A stretch of DNA of 64,000 nt from Photobacterium piscicola (GCF_900166965.1 NZ_FUZI01000003.1:186001-250000); one strand, 5' to 3'. Positions 46,167 to 54,493 are shown, counted from the first letter of the stretch. Numbers and translations are program-made. Notes: generated by a model not told the origin, from the letters alone.

Positions 46167-46601
46167 TTATTTACGTTTCTTTCTAGCTCGTTTAGCCTGA
46201 TTCTTTGATGACGGCTTAGGTTCATTAGTTGCTGGTTTGATGTTTCGATTTGAATCATTGTTGCAATCTGAATCATTGTGTCGATTTGAAACATTGTTTC
46301 TAGCTGGAACATTTGATTTTATTCTAACTGGCATTTTAGTATCTATATATTGAACAGCCTGACCTCCAGTAATCCCTAAAGACCACCCATCAGGTAATCT
46401 TTCGCCACGCCGTTCAGCAGATACCGTACATTGTAAATATCGAGCGGCATAAAGTGTACGGTTATCAATTTCCATAAGATTCTTTTCAAGTCGATAAACT
46501 GTTGTTCGAGAAATACCAAGATGCTCAGCAAATTGAGATTGATTCAAACCTAAAAGCAACCGAATACCTTGAAACTCCATAAAACGCTCTAAATCAGCCA
46601 T
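46167..46601 (-). CDS. Phage-type HTH regulator of the dif-associated element
   Basis: About 144 aa from the ATG at 46601 (MADLERFMEFQG), preceded by AGGG. A Cro/CI-type HTH lies at about residues 14-42 (LNQSQFAEHLGISRTTVYRLEKN). The C-terminal third is low in complexity, Asn/Asp/Arg-rich, with four six-residue repeats and a basic end (KNQAKRARKKRK). It is probably the repressor of the element; direct repeats containing TGAAACA just upstream of the gene are operator candidates. The stop is 14 bp from dif. Confidence 0.75.
   Translation of the reverse strand: MADLERFMEFQGIRLLLGLNQSQFAEHLGISRTTVYRLEKNLMEIDNRTLYAARYLQCTVSAERRGERLPDGWSLGITGGQAVQYIDTKMPVRIKSNVPARNNVSNRHNDSDCNNDSNRNIKPATNEPKPSSKNQAKRARKKRK
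46243..46314. repeat. Four imperfect 18-bp tandem repeats within the HTH gene
   Basis: Four consecutive 18-bp units share the form TTTCGATTTGAATCATTG. They keep the frame and encode NVPARN, NVSNRH, NDSDCN and NDSNRN on the minus strand. Confidence 0.75.
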
Positions 46602-46607
46602 AACCAA

Positions 46608-46668
46608 ACCCTAAAAAGAAAGATGTTTCATCTTGGCACATAGTGTTTCAATATGCAACACCGAAACC
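46608..46668 (-). promoter_or_regulatory. Probable operator/promoter region of the element's repressor
   Basis: On the minus strand ATTGAAACACTATG and GATGAAACATCTTT share TGAAACA as direct repeats about 20 bp apart, immediately upstream of the HTH gene. They are candidate self-binding sites. Confidence 0.4.
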
Positions 46669-46700
46669 TTTCCCCCCGTGTTACTAGGCGGGGGGTGAAA
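46668..46700. other. GC-rich hairpin of the dif element
   Basis: Six Cs (46672-46677) pair with six Gs (46690-46695) over a 12-nt loop, in otherwise AT-rich DNA. Such a hairpin resembles the origin or packaging structures of single-stranded DNA phages. The role is inferred. Confidence 0.45.
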
Positions 46701-46807
46701 AAGCCCCAAAAAGAGCCAAATACACAAGAATAATTTACCGATTATTCTTAAATAGAATTAATTTGATTGATGAACCAATTAATGAAGTAAAACCAGATAC
46801 GTGACAT

Positions 46808-46852
46808 AAAAATGCGAATGGCGCTAAAGCTTGCCTCCCTCCGCATTTTTTT
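46808..46852 (+). terminator. Terminator-like hairpin in the dif element
   Basis: AAAAATGCG pairs with CGCATTTTT around an inner GGC/GCC stem, followed by more Ts. Confidence 0.6.
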
Positions 46853-47165
46853 ATTATTGCTTGGTAATTTGAAAATTGTTAACAGATTCCCTACTACTTT
46901 AAAGAAACCTTTATTGCAGTAGAGACGAACTAAAAGCAAAAGATGCTTGGCAGGATGGTGATTTTATTTAGTTACTAAAAAATCACCCAGTGATGATATA
47001 TCGAGGATGCAATAATGACGTGAAAGATAAGCGGCTTAGTATCTACGATGTTCCAAGCAAAAACCAAACCTCCAATTCGCATTATGGAATTATATTAAAT
47101 GTTGACCAAAGAAAAACGATTCTCGTCCCTCGCCCACGTTTGACTATGGTCAAGCAAAGCCAAGC
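46853..47165. other. Gene-poor right part of the dif element
   Basis: 313 bp without an intact gene. A short open stretch at about 46908-46973 (reading RDELKAKDAWQDGDFI before a stop) looks like the tail of a lost gene, perhaps a replication protein; this is a guess. Confidence 0.3.
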
Positions 47166-47199
47166 ATTCAACATAATTGCATTGAACATAATGCGCACT
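47166..47199 (-). other. dif-like second border with a 12-nt core
   Basis: On the minus strand it reads XerC arm AGTGCGCATTA (identical to the dif arm), core TGTTCAATGCAA, XerD arm TTATGTTGAAT (one mismatch). The core is twice the normal six bases. It is in the same orientation as dif, 1.05 kb away. Confidence 0.72.
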
Positions 47200-47300
47200 T
47201 AAGTTGTAGGTCCCATTTAGAAATGTCATGTTGAACTATCTTCAGATCATAGGTTTTGCTATGAACTGGAATCAATAAATGTTGCTCACTATGACTGAAC

Positions 47301-48347
47301 TTGAGCTGTCGTCAAGTATCTCGATTAGTAAAACGCTTTACTCAGTTCGGTGCTAGCGGATTACTTTCACAACAACGCGGTGTGCCAAGTAATCATCGCT
47401 ATGATGATAATCTTAGGCTGCGTATTTTAAATCTCATCCACGAATATTATTCAGACTTTGGACCCACATTGGCACGTGAAAAATTGATTGAACGTCACGG
47501 CATTAAAATTGGATTAGAAACCTTACGCCAACAATGGATGATCGCTGATGGCTTTTGGGTACCACATTTCAAACGTAAGCCTCGTGTTTATCAATCTCGT
47601 CATCGTCGTGATTGTTATGGCGAGTTAATTCAAATAGATGGTTCACATCACGATTGGTTTGAAGGCCGCAGCGACAAATGTTGTTTGTTGGTTTTCATTG
47701 ATGACGCCACCGGCAAACTGATGAACTTACGTTTTAGTGAAACAGAATCTGCGTTTGATTACATGGTCGCCACGCGTGAATATGTTGAACACCATGGTAA
47801 GCCCACTGCTTTTTACAGCGATCGACATGCGGTGTTTCATGTCAGTAAACGGGATGCGAAAACCAACCGCGTGACTCAGTTTGGTCGTGTATTACATGAC
47901 TTAAACATTGAATTGATTTGCGCAAACAGCTCTCAAGCCAAAGGTCGTGTTGAGCGTGCCAACAAAACCTTACAAGATCGCTTAGTCAAAGAAATGCGTT
48001 TACAACACATTGATAATATTGAACAAGCTAATGCGTGGCTCCCCGACTTTATCACTGATTTTAACCAACGTTTTGCTAAAGCTGCTCAATATCCTAAAGA
48101 CATGCATCGGCCATTACGTGAATCTACAGATGAATTACATGATATTTTTGCATGGCAAGAGCCAAGAAAAGTATCAAAATCACTGACATTTCAATACGAC
48201 AAAGTTATCTATTTGATTGATCCAACTGAAGAAAACCAATGGCTTGTGCATCAAGTCGTTAAGGTTCTTGATCGTCCAGATGGCACCATTGCGATCCAAT
48301 ATGGTCATCGAAATTGGTTTTTTTTTAGATGTTTGAAAAATGCCTAA
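47301..48347 (+). pseudogene. Decayed ISNCY-type transposase
   Basis: A DDE integrase core is readable over about 340 codons (LSCRQVSRLVKRF HTH, then QIDGSHHDWFEGR, LLVFIDDATGKL, YSDRHAVF, GRVERANKTLQDRL). The N-terminus is lost: TGA codons at 47262 and 47292 break the frame that continues the LNLSCRQ motif upstream. The C-terminus ends abruptly after a run of nine Ts (near 48319) where the family has about 90 more residues. Only a TTG could start this frame. A probable left IS end begins just after the dif-like border (about 47205), and I found no right end. It is inactive. Confidence 0.78.
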
Positions 48348-48818
48348 CTTCCCTGCTTTATAATCTTAGCTTTATCACTATAGCTTATTTAACACTATTT
48401 TTATCGTAATCAACATCCATTGATTAAGGCAGAATTCAACAAAATATATCAGTCTCTATGAATAATATCCCCTTTTATTGCCTATTTTTAGCCATAAAAA
48501 ACCAGCGTTTTGCTCTTCGTATTTAAATTTTCTGCACTATCAGTATCATAAAATATAAGTTATCTTGCATTAATCAGGCAGAAAATTAACATTTACGATA
48601 AAAATACTTAGATTTAAGACAATAATGTATAGATTATCTTTTAAAGAGAATAAATCATGTCGAAGAGTTATAGGTTTTATGATAGTTATACCCGTTTCAC
48701 AATTGCATATTTAGCGGTTTTGTATAGAATACTAAGACACTGTCTCTACTTTGATATTGTGTATTTGATGACAATTTAGTTATTGTTTTATAGCTAAAAC
48801 TGATAGATAAGAATAAAA
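48348..48818. other. Gene-poor 471-bp gap before the ToxR-like gene
   Basis: AT-rich DNA. It probably contains the remains of the IS right part and the promoter of the ToxR-like gene. A 40-codon ORF at 48658-48780 has no family resemblance that I can support. Confidence 0.35.
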
Positions 48819-49613
48819 ATGAACGATGAAGTAAACGGCGGTTGTAAACGTCTTGGGCGTTTCGATGTTGATTTTGCACGTAGAACCATAACGCGGATTA
48901 GTGATGGTGCTTTTATTAAAGCATCACGATCGGAAACCTTAATTTTCACTCTTCTTGCTGAAGCTGCTAATAATACAATATATAGAGAAGTTTTATTAGC
49001 TGAATGCTGGCAAGGTAAAATTGTTACCAATAATTCATTAACGGTTGCAATTAAAAATTTACGTACTGCCTTTACTAAAATTGGTGAACATAAAATAATA
49101 ACAACGGAGCCTAAATTAGGTTACTGTATTCGGCAAACAGCACTGATTGACGATGGTTCTCACCCTCCGAAAAATAATGTTGTAAGTAATGAAGACAAAA
49201 ATATACATGTAATAAATGAAACTCAACCTATTGTTAATTTAGAAAAAAAAGAAAATTTGATTCATCAAGAATTAGATAATGTGACCGTTAAAAAAACACG
49301 TAGTCGCAATATTAAACTTCTTGATATTATTATTGGCCTTGCTTTTTTCTTTACTACATTAATAATTTGTTATCGTTTTTTGTTTTTTGTTGATACAACT
49401 TCTGTTGAGGGCTTACCTGTTATTTATAATGGTATTGATTTACCTAAGCCAGTACAGAATGCAATATTACAGAATGATAATAGCAGTATAAGCCAATGGT
49501 ATGCCTTCCCGATGAGTAAAGGATGTAATTATTATCAATTGTTTAGCATAAGTAATGGCCATTTTGTTGATTTCTCATCAACCGTTAAACAGGAAATTTG
49601 TAGTGTTAAATAA
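48819..49613 (+). CDS. ToxR-like membrane-bound transcriptional regulator
   Basis: Protein of 264 aa. An N-terminal OmpR/ToxR-type winged helix (about 10-107) has the LLAECW region and TTEPKLGYCI. A linker (108-165) leads to one membrane segment (167-190) and a 74-residue periplasmic domain with exactly two Cys (236 and 261), which may form a disulfide. This is the ToxR/TcpP/VtrA layout, in which the regulator binds DNA from the membrane. The periplasmic part is unlike ToxR itself as far as I can tell. The stop overlaps the start of a small membrane protein gene, its likely partner. Confidence 0.82.
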   Translation: MNDEVNGGCKRLGRFDVDFARRTITRISDGAFIKASRSETLIFTLLAEAANNTIYREVLLAECWQGKIVTNNSLTVAIKNLRTAFTKIGEHKIITTEPKLGYCIRQTALIDDGSHPPKNNVVSNEDKNIHVINETQPIVNLEKKENLIHQELDNVTVKKTRSRNIKLLDIIIGLAFFFTTLIICYRFLFFVDTTSVEGLPVIYNGIDLPKPVQNAILQNDNSSISQWYAFPMSKGCNYYQLFSISNGHFVDFSSTVKQEICSVK

Positions 49614-50022
49614 AGCGCTTATTGGCATTATTAGTGCTATTGTTTTTTTATTAATCCAAGCAATTATCAGCTCGGTAAATACGAAAGCTACATATGAGTT
49701 TTCAACAAAAAATAATAACGCTACACAAGATACATTACAGTTAACATTAAATGATGGTCATGCATCAATGGTGATTTCACGAAAATGTAGTACGAATAAT
49801 TATTATTCTAGTCGTTTTAATGGTTTATTTCTACGATTCCAAAATCATTATTACTTATTAGGAATGGAACATTTAGATAATAATAATTCACAATTAATGT
49901 TTAGTAACTTTTTTATAGATTCATTGCGTTCTGGTGATGCTATTTATATATCACGCTCTCCTTTCTCTTGTCAAAACACGGATTTCTCAGAGATTTTAAT
50001 AGGCAAAAGAACAATAAGTTAG
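49603..50022 (+). CDS. ToxS/VtrC-like periplasmic partner protein
   Basis: About 139 aa, starting at the GTG at 49603, which follows AGGAAA by 6 nt and overlaps the regulator's end by 11 nt. An upstream ATG at 49555 gives a non-hydrophobic extension and is less likely. One N-terminal membrane segment (about 5-24) is followed by a periplasmic domain with two Cys (near 62 and 124). By arrangement it should bind and stabilise the ToxR-like protein's periplasmic domain, as ToxS or VtrC do. There is no clear sequence identity to either. Confidence 0.72.
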   Translation: MLNKALIGIISAIVFLLIQAIISSVNTKATYEFSTKNNNATQDTLQLTLNDGHASMVISRKCSTNNYYSSRFNGLFLRFQNHYYLLGMEHLDNNNSQLMFSNFFIDSLRSGDAIYISRSPFSCQNTDFSEILIGKRTIS

Positions 50023-50029
50023 AGTATTG

Positions 50030-50054
50030 AAGCCATCGAGAGGTGGCTTTTTTA
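50030..50054 (+). terminator. Terminator after the ToxRS-like pair
   Basis: AAGCCA pairs with TGGCTT over an 8-nt loop, followed by a T-run. The stem is short. Confidence 0.7.
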
Positions 50055-50142
50055 TAAGATATATTAAAAGTTATAGTGCATTAGAATAAAAGGTTCACTG
50101 ATTGCTATCTTCTTGATATTATTAATAACAAAAGGAGTATCT

Positions 50143-50388
50143 ATGGCAATTACAATTAGAGATATCGATCAGCATTATTACATGATTGAAGCATTAAAAT
50201 CTCTGACAGAAACAAATGTAACAACAAAGGCATTAATTAAGGGTGGTTATTTAGCCGTTGAAATAGGTGAAAAATTAGAACAAGAAACAATTCTACGATT
50301 AAAAGCAGAAAATGAACTAGCTGAATTAAAAGAAAAAATAGCCTTTTTTATTCAAAGTAAAGAAGCATTAATGAAATCTATTAGATAA
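50143..50388 (+). CDS. Small coiled-coil protein, function unknown
   Basis: About 81 aa from the ATG at 50143, with AAGGAG 5 nt upstream (ORF opens earlier at 50113). Residues about 45-75 (LEQETILRLKAENELAELKEKI) form a likely coiled coil. It has no signal peptide, no Cys and no family that I recognise. A terminator follows. Confidence 0.65.
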   Translation: MAITIRDIDQHYYMIEALKSLTETNVTTKALIKGGYLAVEIGEKLEQETILRLKAENELAELKEKIAFFIQSKEALMKSIR

Positions 50389-50395
50389 CAATTAC

Positions 50396-50424
50396 AGCCC
50401 AAGAATGCATCACTTGGGCTAATT
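50396..50424. terminator. Hairpin between convergent genes
   Basis: AGCCCAAG pairs perfectly with CTTGGGCT over a 9-nt loop. It has only a poor T-run and lies between the coiled-coil gene and the PPC gene. Confidence 0.6.
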
Positions 50425-50824
50425 AGTTATTGTTCGATATAACCAATTCATCAAACCCAGTTTGACGATCATATTCACACTCAAATCTTAAATTATTATA
50501 TTCAATCATACAGAGCTCTGCGGTATAAGACACTATACAACCAGGAACTAAATGACCACCATATACCCGCCCTTCACCATTAGCTACAGATATATGTATA
50601 TGAACATGTTTAGGTGTTAATGTTCCAGACAAAGATATAATTTCTAATGGTCCATCGAGATGTAATATTTTTTGCTCATTTGCTAATCTGATTTTAGCTT
50701 GAGATAAACAACCAACACCTGTTAATAATGAACCAGATTGTATCTTATTTAATTGAATAAATTCTAATAGTGAATGACGTAGATCATCCCCTTTTAATAA
50801 TCGTTTTGCGTAAGGAGTTATCAT
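50423..50824 (-). CDS. PPC-domain (DUF296) protein
   Basis: Protein of 133 aa made of a single PPC/DUF296 domain (GDDLRHSLLEFIQ, GSLLTGVGCLSQAKIR, HVHIHISVANGEGRVYGGHLVPGC). The His cluster HVHIH with a later His is the usual metal site. It is related to AT-hook-linked PPC domains of plants but has no DNA-binding part here. The function is unknown. AAGG precedes the ATG. Confidence 0.88.
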   Translation of the reverse strand: MITPYAKRLLKGDDLRHSLLEFIQLNKIQSGSLLTGVGCLSQAKIRLANEQKILHLDGPLEIISLSGTLTPKHVHIHISVANGEGRVYGGHLVPGCIVSYTAELCMIEYNNLRFECEYDRQTGFDELVISNNN

Positions 50825-50838
50825 TTTAAACCTTATTT

Positions 50839-50878
50839 AAATAAAAAACGCACCGTTAATGATAGCGTTTTTTATTTA
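50839..50878. terminator. Terminator after the DUF3634 gene
   Basis: AAATAAAAAACGC pairs with GCGTTTTTTATTT over a 13-nt loop. It lies between two minus-strand genes. Confidence 0.7.
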
Positions 50879-50888
50879 AAATCCACAT

Positions 50889-51194
50889 TTACGCTCTTTT
50901 TCCACGTTTAGATGTAGATACATTATGAGGGAAAACATTTTTTATACGTTGTTTTACTTTTTGTGGAATTGTATTTGAAAAATCTAATTTGGTAGCAAAT
51001 CGTGTTTTATATACTTTTACACGTCCAGAAAATGGGGTTTTATGGGCAATATCTCGACACGCAGTTTGAAATCCCGTAGGTACTTGCCCTTTTGTCTTGA
51101 TAAGATCACCATCTTTAAACTCTAGTACCATTATAGGTCGATCTTTAAATACAAGAAAAATGACCACAACAGCTAATAAAAGAACATATTCCAT
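50889..51194 (-). CDS. DUF3634 family protein
   Basis: Protein of 101 aa. One N-terminal membrane segment (about 3-17) is followed by a basic cytoplasmic part (VLEFKDGDLIKTKGQVPTGF, CRDIAHKTPFSGRVKVYKTRF, FSNTIPQKVKQRIKNVFP). It fits DUF3634, known from Vibrio and Photobacterium, and its function is unknown. GGAG precedes the ATG. Confidence 0.82.
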   Translation of the reverse strand: MEYVLLLAVVVIFLVFKDRPIMVLEFKDGDLIKTKGQVPTGFQTACRDIAHKTPFSGRVKVYKTRFATKLDFSNTIPQKVKQRIKNVFPHNVSTSKRGKRA

Positions 51195-51260
51195 TACACA
51201 CTCCTTAATAATAAAGTTTAGCTTGAAAGAAAAGCCCCAACGACTTTATCAAAAAGTATA

Positions 51261-51722
51261 TTATTCAAAAGAATCTGAATTAAGTAGTTGGTTAAGATCG
51301 TTCTTCAAATTTGAAACGGTTTTACTTGCTTGTTCGGTTCGAGAGCTTTCACTGATCAAGTATTCGATTGTGTCTGATAACGTTGAACCTAACTCTTGTG
51401 ATTTTTCAGCTAATTTTTCCCAAACGCGATAATCCAGATCAATCGATTTCTTTTTGGTATGCGTCTGTTCAGAATTAAAATGTCGCTTTCGTTTGGCTCT
51501 AATGGCTTGTTTTAGTTTATTTTCTAAACTATTCGCCATATTATTATTAATCCACTCGATAACCTTGGTTGGTTCATGCTCAATCGCAAGCAAGGTTTGT
51601 ATTGCTGCGTCAGCTTCACTTTGATCAATAAAGCTTGTTATTGCCTCTCCTTCTTTCCATTTTTTCACCAAATAAGTCCATTTCCAACCTGCTTCAAGGT
51701 TCTCAAGTTGCTGATATTTCAT
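51261..51722 (-). CDS. matP: Macrodomain Ter protein MatP
   Basis: About 153 aa from the ATG at 51722, which gives MKYQQLENLEAGWKWTYLVKKW, nearly identical to E. coli MatP at the N-terminus; an upstream ATG is in frame but non-standard. The C-terminal part has the ribbon-helix-helix region RKRHFNSEQTHTKKKSIDLDYRVWEKLAEKS. It binds matS sites, condenses the terminus and ties it to the divisome through ZapB. Four exact matS sites lie in this window and dif is 5 kb away. It is divergent from lonH, as in E. coli. Confidence 0.96.
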   Translation of the reverse strand: MKYQQLENLEAGWKWTYLVKKWKEGEAITSFIDQSEADAAIQTLLAIEHEPTKVIEWINNNMANSLENKLKQAIRAKRKRHFNSEQTHTKKKSIDLDYRVWEKLAEKSQELGSTLSDTIEYLISESSRTEQASKTVSNLKNDLNQLLNSDSFE

Positions 51723-51918
51723 AGGATTGATAATTCTCAAACTATTTAGGTTAACTGTTACAGTGTAACTCTTGATCGGTAAAATGACAATCAATTCTCT
51801 TAATATTAAGTCGGCTTAATATTGAAATTTAAATATAGACGATAAGTGTCTATTATGAGCCCTTTGATTGCTTTATACTGCACATCTTTATCACAGTAAC
51901 AATAGAAATCATAAATTT

Positions 51919-53634
51919 ATGCATGAAGAATCTTGGCGTAACATGTTTCCAGATTACAGCCCGTATCAGCACGTATTAGATCAATATGATGATCTAGAAC
52001 CTACTCTGGTCGGCATCCTTCAGTCCCGCTTGTCAGATGCTATACGCCGCTTCACCGCGATGAATTTACAGCCACGCATTCTACGCATTACAGCTTCTGA
52101 TAACACGTTATATCGTGATTACATTATTGAATTGCTAAAAAAAAGTATTAATAAATCAAGTGTAAATAATGGAAACACAGTAGAACAACCCATCATCATT
52201 GCTGGTGACAACGTCACTCATGAGAAGTTATTTGGCGCAGTTTATCCGGCTAAAGACGGTGAAACACAACCACAATTAAAACACGGTCTACTTCATCAAG
52301 CCCATAACGGTTACCTTGTTTTATCTATTACAGCCATTTTAAGTGATCCTAGCTTATGGCCACAGTTAAAAAATGTTCTGATGGATGGCCAACTTGAATG
52401 GCAACCTATCACGAATAAACGTCTCTATGAAATACCAGTATCAGAAACAGTTAACGTTAAGCTTATAATTATAGGCGAACGTTATCTCATGGCTGAGCTT
52501 GATGCTGCTGAGCCGGATTTAAGTGATGGTATGGCAATGTATGGTGAATTTGAGCAAGATCTATTGCTTAATGAAGCAACGCTGACCGATTACATCCGTT
52601 ATGTTAAAGGTATTAGCCAATACTATAACTTACCTGCTCTTGCTGACTCAGATGCGATCCATGCTTTATTACTGGCAGGTGCTCGCCACGCAGAAGATCA
52701 AACACGTTTACCTTTATGTCCATTATGGCATTTAAATTTACTGTCAGAAGCATCAGTCGAATCAGAAGGCAAGCCTATTACTGCGGGTAACATTAAAGCG
52801 TCGTTAAGGGCAAAAGAATACCGCGAGTCATATTTACCTGAACGTGCTATTGCAGATATTCATCATGGCCAAGTATTAATTGCCACTGAAGGCGAAGAAA
52901 TTGGTCAGGTAAATGGCTTAACTGTTGTTGAAATGCCAGGACACCCGAGCGCTTATGGCGAACCGGCTCGTATTTCATGTGTGGTCCACTTTGGTGATGG
53001 TGATATTACTGACGTTGAACGAAAAGTTGAACTTGGCGGTAATATTCACGCAAAAGGCATGATGATTATGCAAGCCTTTGTTGCGACAGCACTCGATTTA
53101 GATCAAGCGCTTCCCTACTCTGCGTCGATTGTTTTTGAACAATCCTATTCAGAAGTTGATGGTGATAGCGCATCATTAGCTGAACTTTGTGCATTAATGT
53201 CTGCATTATCATTGCAACCGATTAATCAAGAGATTGCAGTGACTGGTGCTGTTGACCAATTTGGTCGTGTACAAGCGGTTGGCGGTATCAACCAAAAGAT
53301 TGAAGGCTTCTATAAGGTTTGTGTTCATCGTGGCCTTACTGGCAATCAGGGTGTGATTTTACCGCATACGAATCTATCTAGTCTTTGCTTAAACGACGAA
53401 GTGATTGAAGCAATTAAAGCGAAACAATTCCATGTTTGGGCGGTAAATAATGTTGATGAGGCAATCCCTCGTCTTACAAATAAAGCGTTCCGCAGTGAAA
53501 ATGAGGACGACGAAACTATCCTCTCTTTAATTGAAGAACGCATCGATTATTTCCACCATGGTGACCTTTCAAGTGAGATTGGTATTGTGAATCGACTTCG
53601 ATTAATGATATCCAACTGGTTGGGCCAGAACTGA
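51919..53634 (+). CDS. Lon-like protease LonH (YcbZ family)
   Basis: About 571 aa from the ATG at 51919 (MHEESWRNMFPDYSPYQHVL). The C-terminal S16 Lon protease domain (about 370-550) has the catalytic Ser in DGDSASLAEL and the Lys in AVGGINQKIEGFY. The N-terminal half is ATPase-like in placement, but I see no Walker A motif, so ATP dependence is doubtful. The order matP-lonH-fabA-rmf is that of E. coli. An exact matS site lies inside. Confidence 0.9.
   Translation: MHEESWRNMFPDYSPYQHVLDQYDDLEPTLVGILQSRLSDAIRRFTAMNLQPRILRITASDNTLYRDYIIELLKKSINKSSVNNGNTVEQPIIIAGDNVTHEKLFGAVYPAKDGETQPQLKHGLLHQAHNGYLVLSITAILSDPSLWPQLKNVLMDGQLEWQPITNKRLYEIPVSETVNVKLIIIGERYLMAELDAAEPDLSDGMAMYGEFEQDLLLNEATLTDYIRYVKGISQYYNLPALADSDAIHALLLAGARHAEDQTRLPLCPLWHLNLLSEASVESEGKPITAGNIKASLRAKEYRESYLPERAIADIHHGQVLIATEGEEIGQVNGLTVVEMPGHPSAYGEPARISCVVHFGDGDITDVERKVELGGNIHAKGMMIMQAFVATALDLDQALPYSASIVFEQSYSEVDGDSASLAELCALMSALSLQPINQEIAVTGAVDQFGRVQAVGGINQKIEGFYKVCVHRGLTGNQGVILPHTNLSSLCLNDEVIEAIKAKQFHVWAVNNVDEAIPRLTNKAFRSENEDDETILSLIEERIDYFHHGDLSSEIGIVNRLRLMISNWLGQN
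52205..52217. promoter_or_regulatory. matS site (MatP target)
   Basis: GTGACAACGTCAC fits the matS consensus at all 13 positions. It lies inside lonH, 480 bp from matP. Confidence 0.75.
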
Positions 53635-53693
53635 TCCGAGTTGTTTAGCGTACACGTGTAAGCTAAATTGCTTGCATACTTTTGAAGGAGTAA

Positions 53694-54218
53694 ATGATTC
53701 TAATGACACGCCAGAATTCTTATACACACGAAGAACTAGTTGCATGTGGTAAAAGCGAGCTATACGGTCCTGAATTTCCATCACTACCAGTAGATAATAT
53801 GCTGATGATTGACCGTGTTGTGAATATCTCTGCAGAAGGTGGAGACCACGGCAAAGGGTTTATCCATGCGGAATTAGATATCAATCCTGATCTATGGTTC
53901 TTTAACTGCCACTTTATCGGTGATCCAGTAATGCCAGGTTGTCTTGGCTTAGATGCTATGTGGCAACTTGTTGGTTTCTTCCTTGGCTGGTCTGGCGGTG
54001 AAGGTAAAGGCCGTGCACTTGGTGTAGGTGAAGTTAAATTTACAGGCCAAGTACTACCAACAGCTAAAAAAGTCACTTACGATATTCAGCTTAAACGTGT
54101 TATTAATCGTAAGCTTATTATGGGAGTTGCGGATGGTCGCGTACTTGTTGATGGCAAAGAAATCTATGTTGCTAAAGATCTTAAAGTAGGTCTATTCAAA
54201 GATACCGATAACTTCTAA
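53694..54218 (+). CDS. fabA: 3-hydroxydecanoyl-ACP dehydratase/isomerase FabA
   Basis: Protein of about 171-174 aa. The catalytic His is in [23 protein letters not shown], together with Asp in LGLDAMW. It dehydrates beta-hydroxyacyl-ACP and isomerises the C10 intermediate, which opens the way to unsaturated fatty acids. Two ATGs (53694 and 53703) are possible; GAAGGAG lies 3 or 12 nt before them, so the start is undecided. Confidence 0.96.
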   Translation: MILMTRQNSYTHEELVACGKSELYGPEFPSLPVDNMLMIDRVVNISAEGGDHGKGFIHAELDINPDLWFFNCHFIGDPVMPGCLGLDAMWQLVGFFLGWSGGEGKGRALGVGEVKFTGQVLPTAKKVTYDIQLKRVINRKLIMGVADGRVLVDGKEIYVAKDLKVGLFKDTDNF

Positions 54219-54240
54219 TTCGATTAGAAGCTAACACATT

Positions 54241-54273
54241 AAAGCTCTGAAGTTTTCTTCAGGGCTTTTTTTT
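54241..54273 (+). terminator. Terminator after fabA
   Basis: AAAGCTCTGAAG pairs with CTTCAGGGCTTT (one wobble) over a 4-nt loop, followed by a T-run. Confidence 0.9.
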
Positions 54274-54493
54274 ACCCGTTTTATACTGATGAACAATATT
54301 TAATATTCTATCGCATCCACCAGCAATTACCTCAAGCAATTACCTCAAGCAATACTTCTACAAATATACTGTCTTTCAACATTAATGCTAGCTAATTTAA
54401 ATTCCAACAGCAATAAATCAAAAATAGATAGCTTATTGTGCAAGGGTAATCATCAACGCCACGCAAAAATGATAGCAATAATACTTGTTATAA
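54274..54493. other. Gap between fabA and rmf terminators with a short tandem repeat
   Basis: 220 bp without a gene. A 13-bp unit GCAATTACCTCAA is repeated twice exactly at 54323-54348, followed by a partial third copy. Confidence 0.5.

Larger units (their letters stand above)
46125..47199. mobile_element. Mini-element bounded by dif and a dif-like site (Xer-dependent, filamentous-phage type)
   Basis: The left border is canonical dif. The right border (47166-47199) has a full XerC arm, a 12-nt core and a near-perfect XerD arm in the same orientation. This is what a XerC-first integration of an attP with a non-standard core would leave. Inside are one HTH regulator gene, a C6/G6 hairpin, a terminator, and no other credible gene. 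About 1 kb is too short for a complete filamentous phage, so it is a satellite or a remnant. Known parallels are the Vibrio phages and satellites that use dif. Confidence 0.68.

Noticed and set aside
46127-46312. 61-codon ORF with MIQIAT-like repeats
   Set aside because: It reads an alternate frame of the 18-bp repeats in the HTH gene and runs into dif; it is a by-product of the repeat.
47292-47294. Recoded TGA or programmed frameshift in the ISNCY transposase
   Set aside because: Another TGA lies in frame 30 nt upstream at 47262, and the C-terminus is also broken, so decay explains it better.
48658-48780. 40-codon ORF MSKSYRFYDSYTRFTIAYLA and onward
   Set aside because: It slightly recalls transposase N-termini, but there is no second motif or continuing frame to support it.
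46125-51722. One large genomic island from dif to matP
   Set aside because: Only the 1.07-kb dif element has defined borders; DUF3634 and matP are core genes, and I found no outer repeat joining the ToxRS-like pair to the element.
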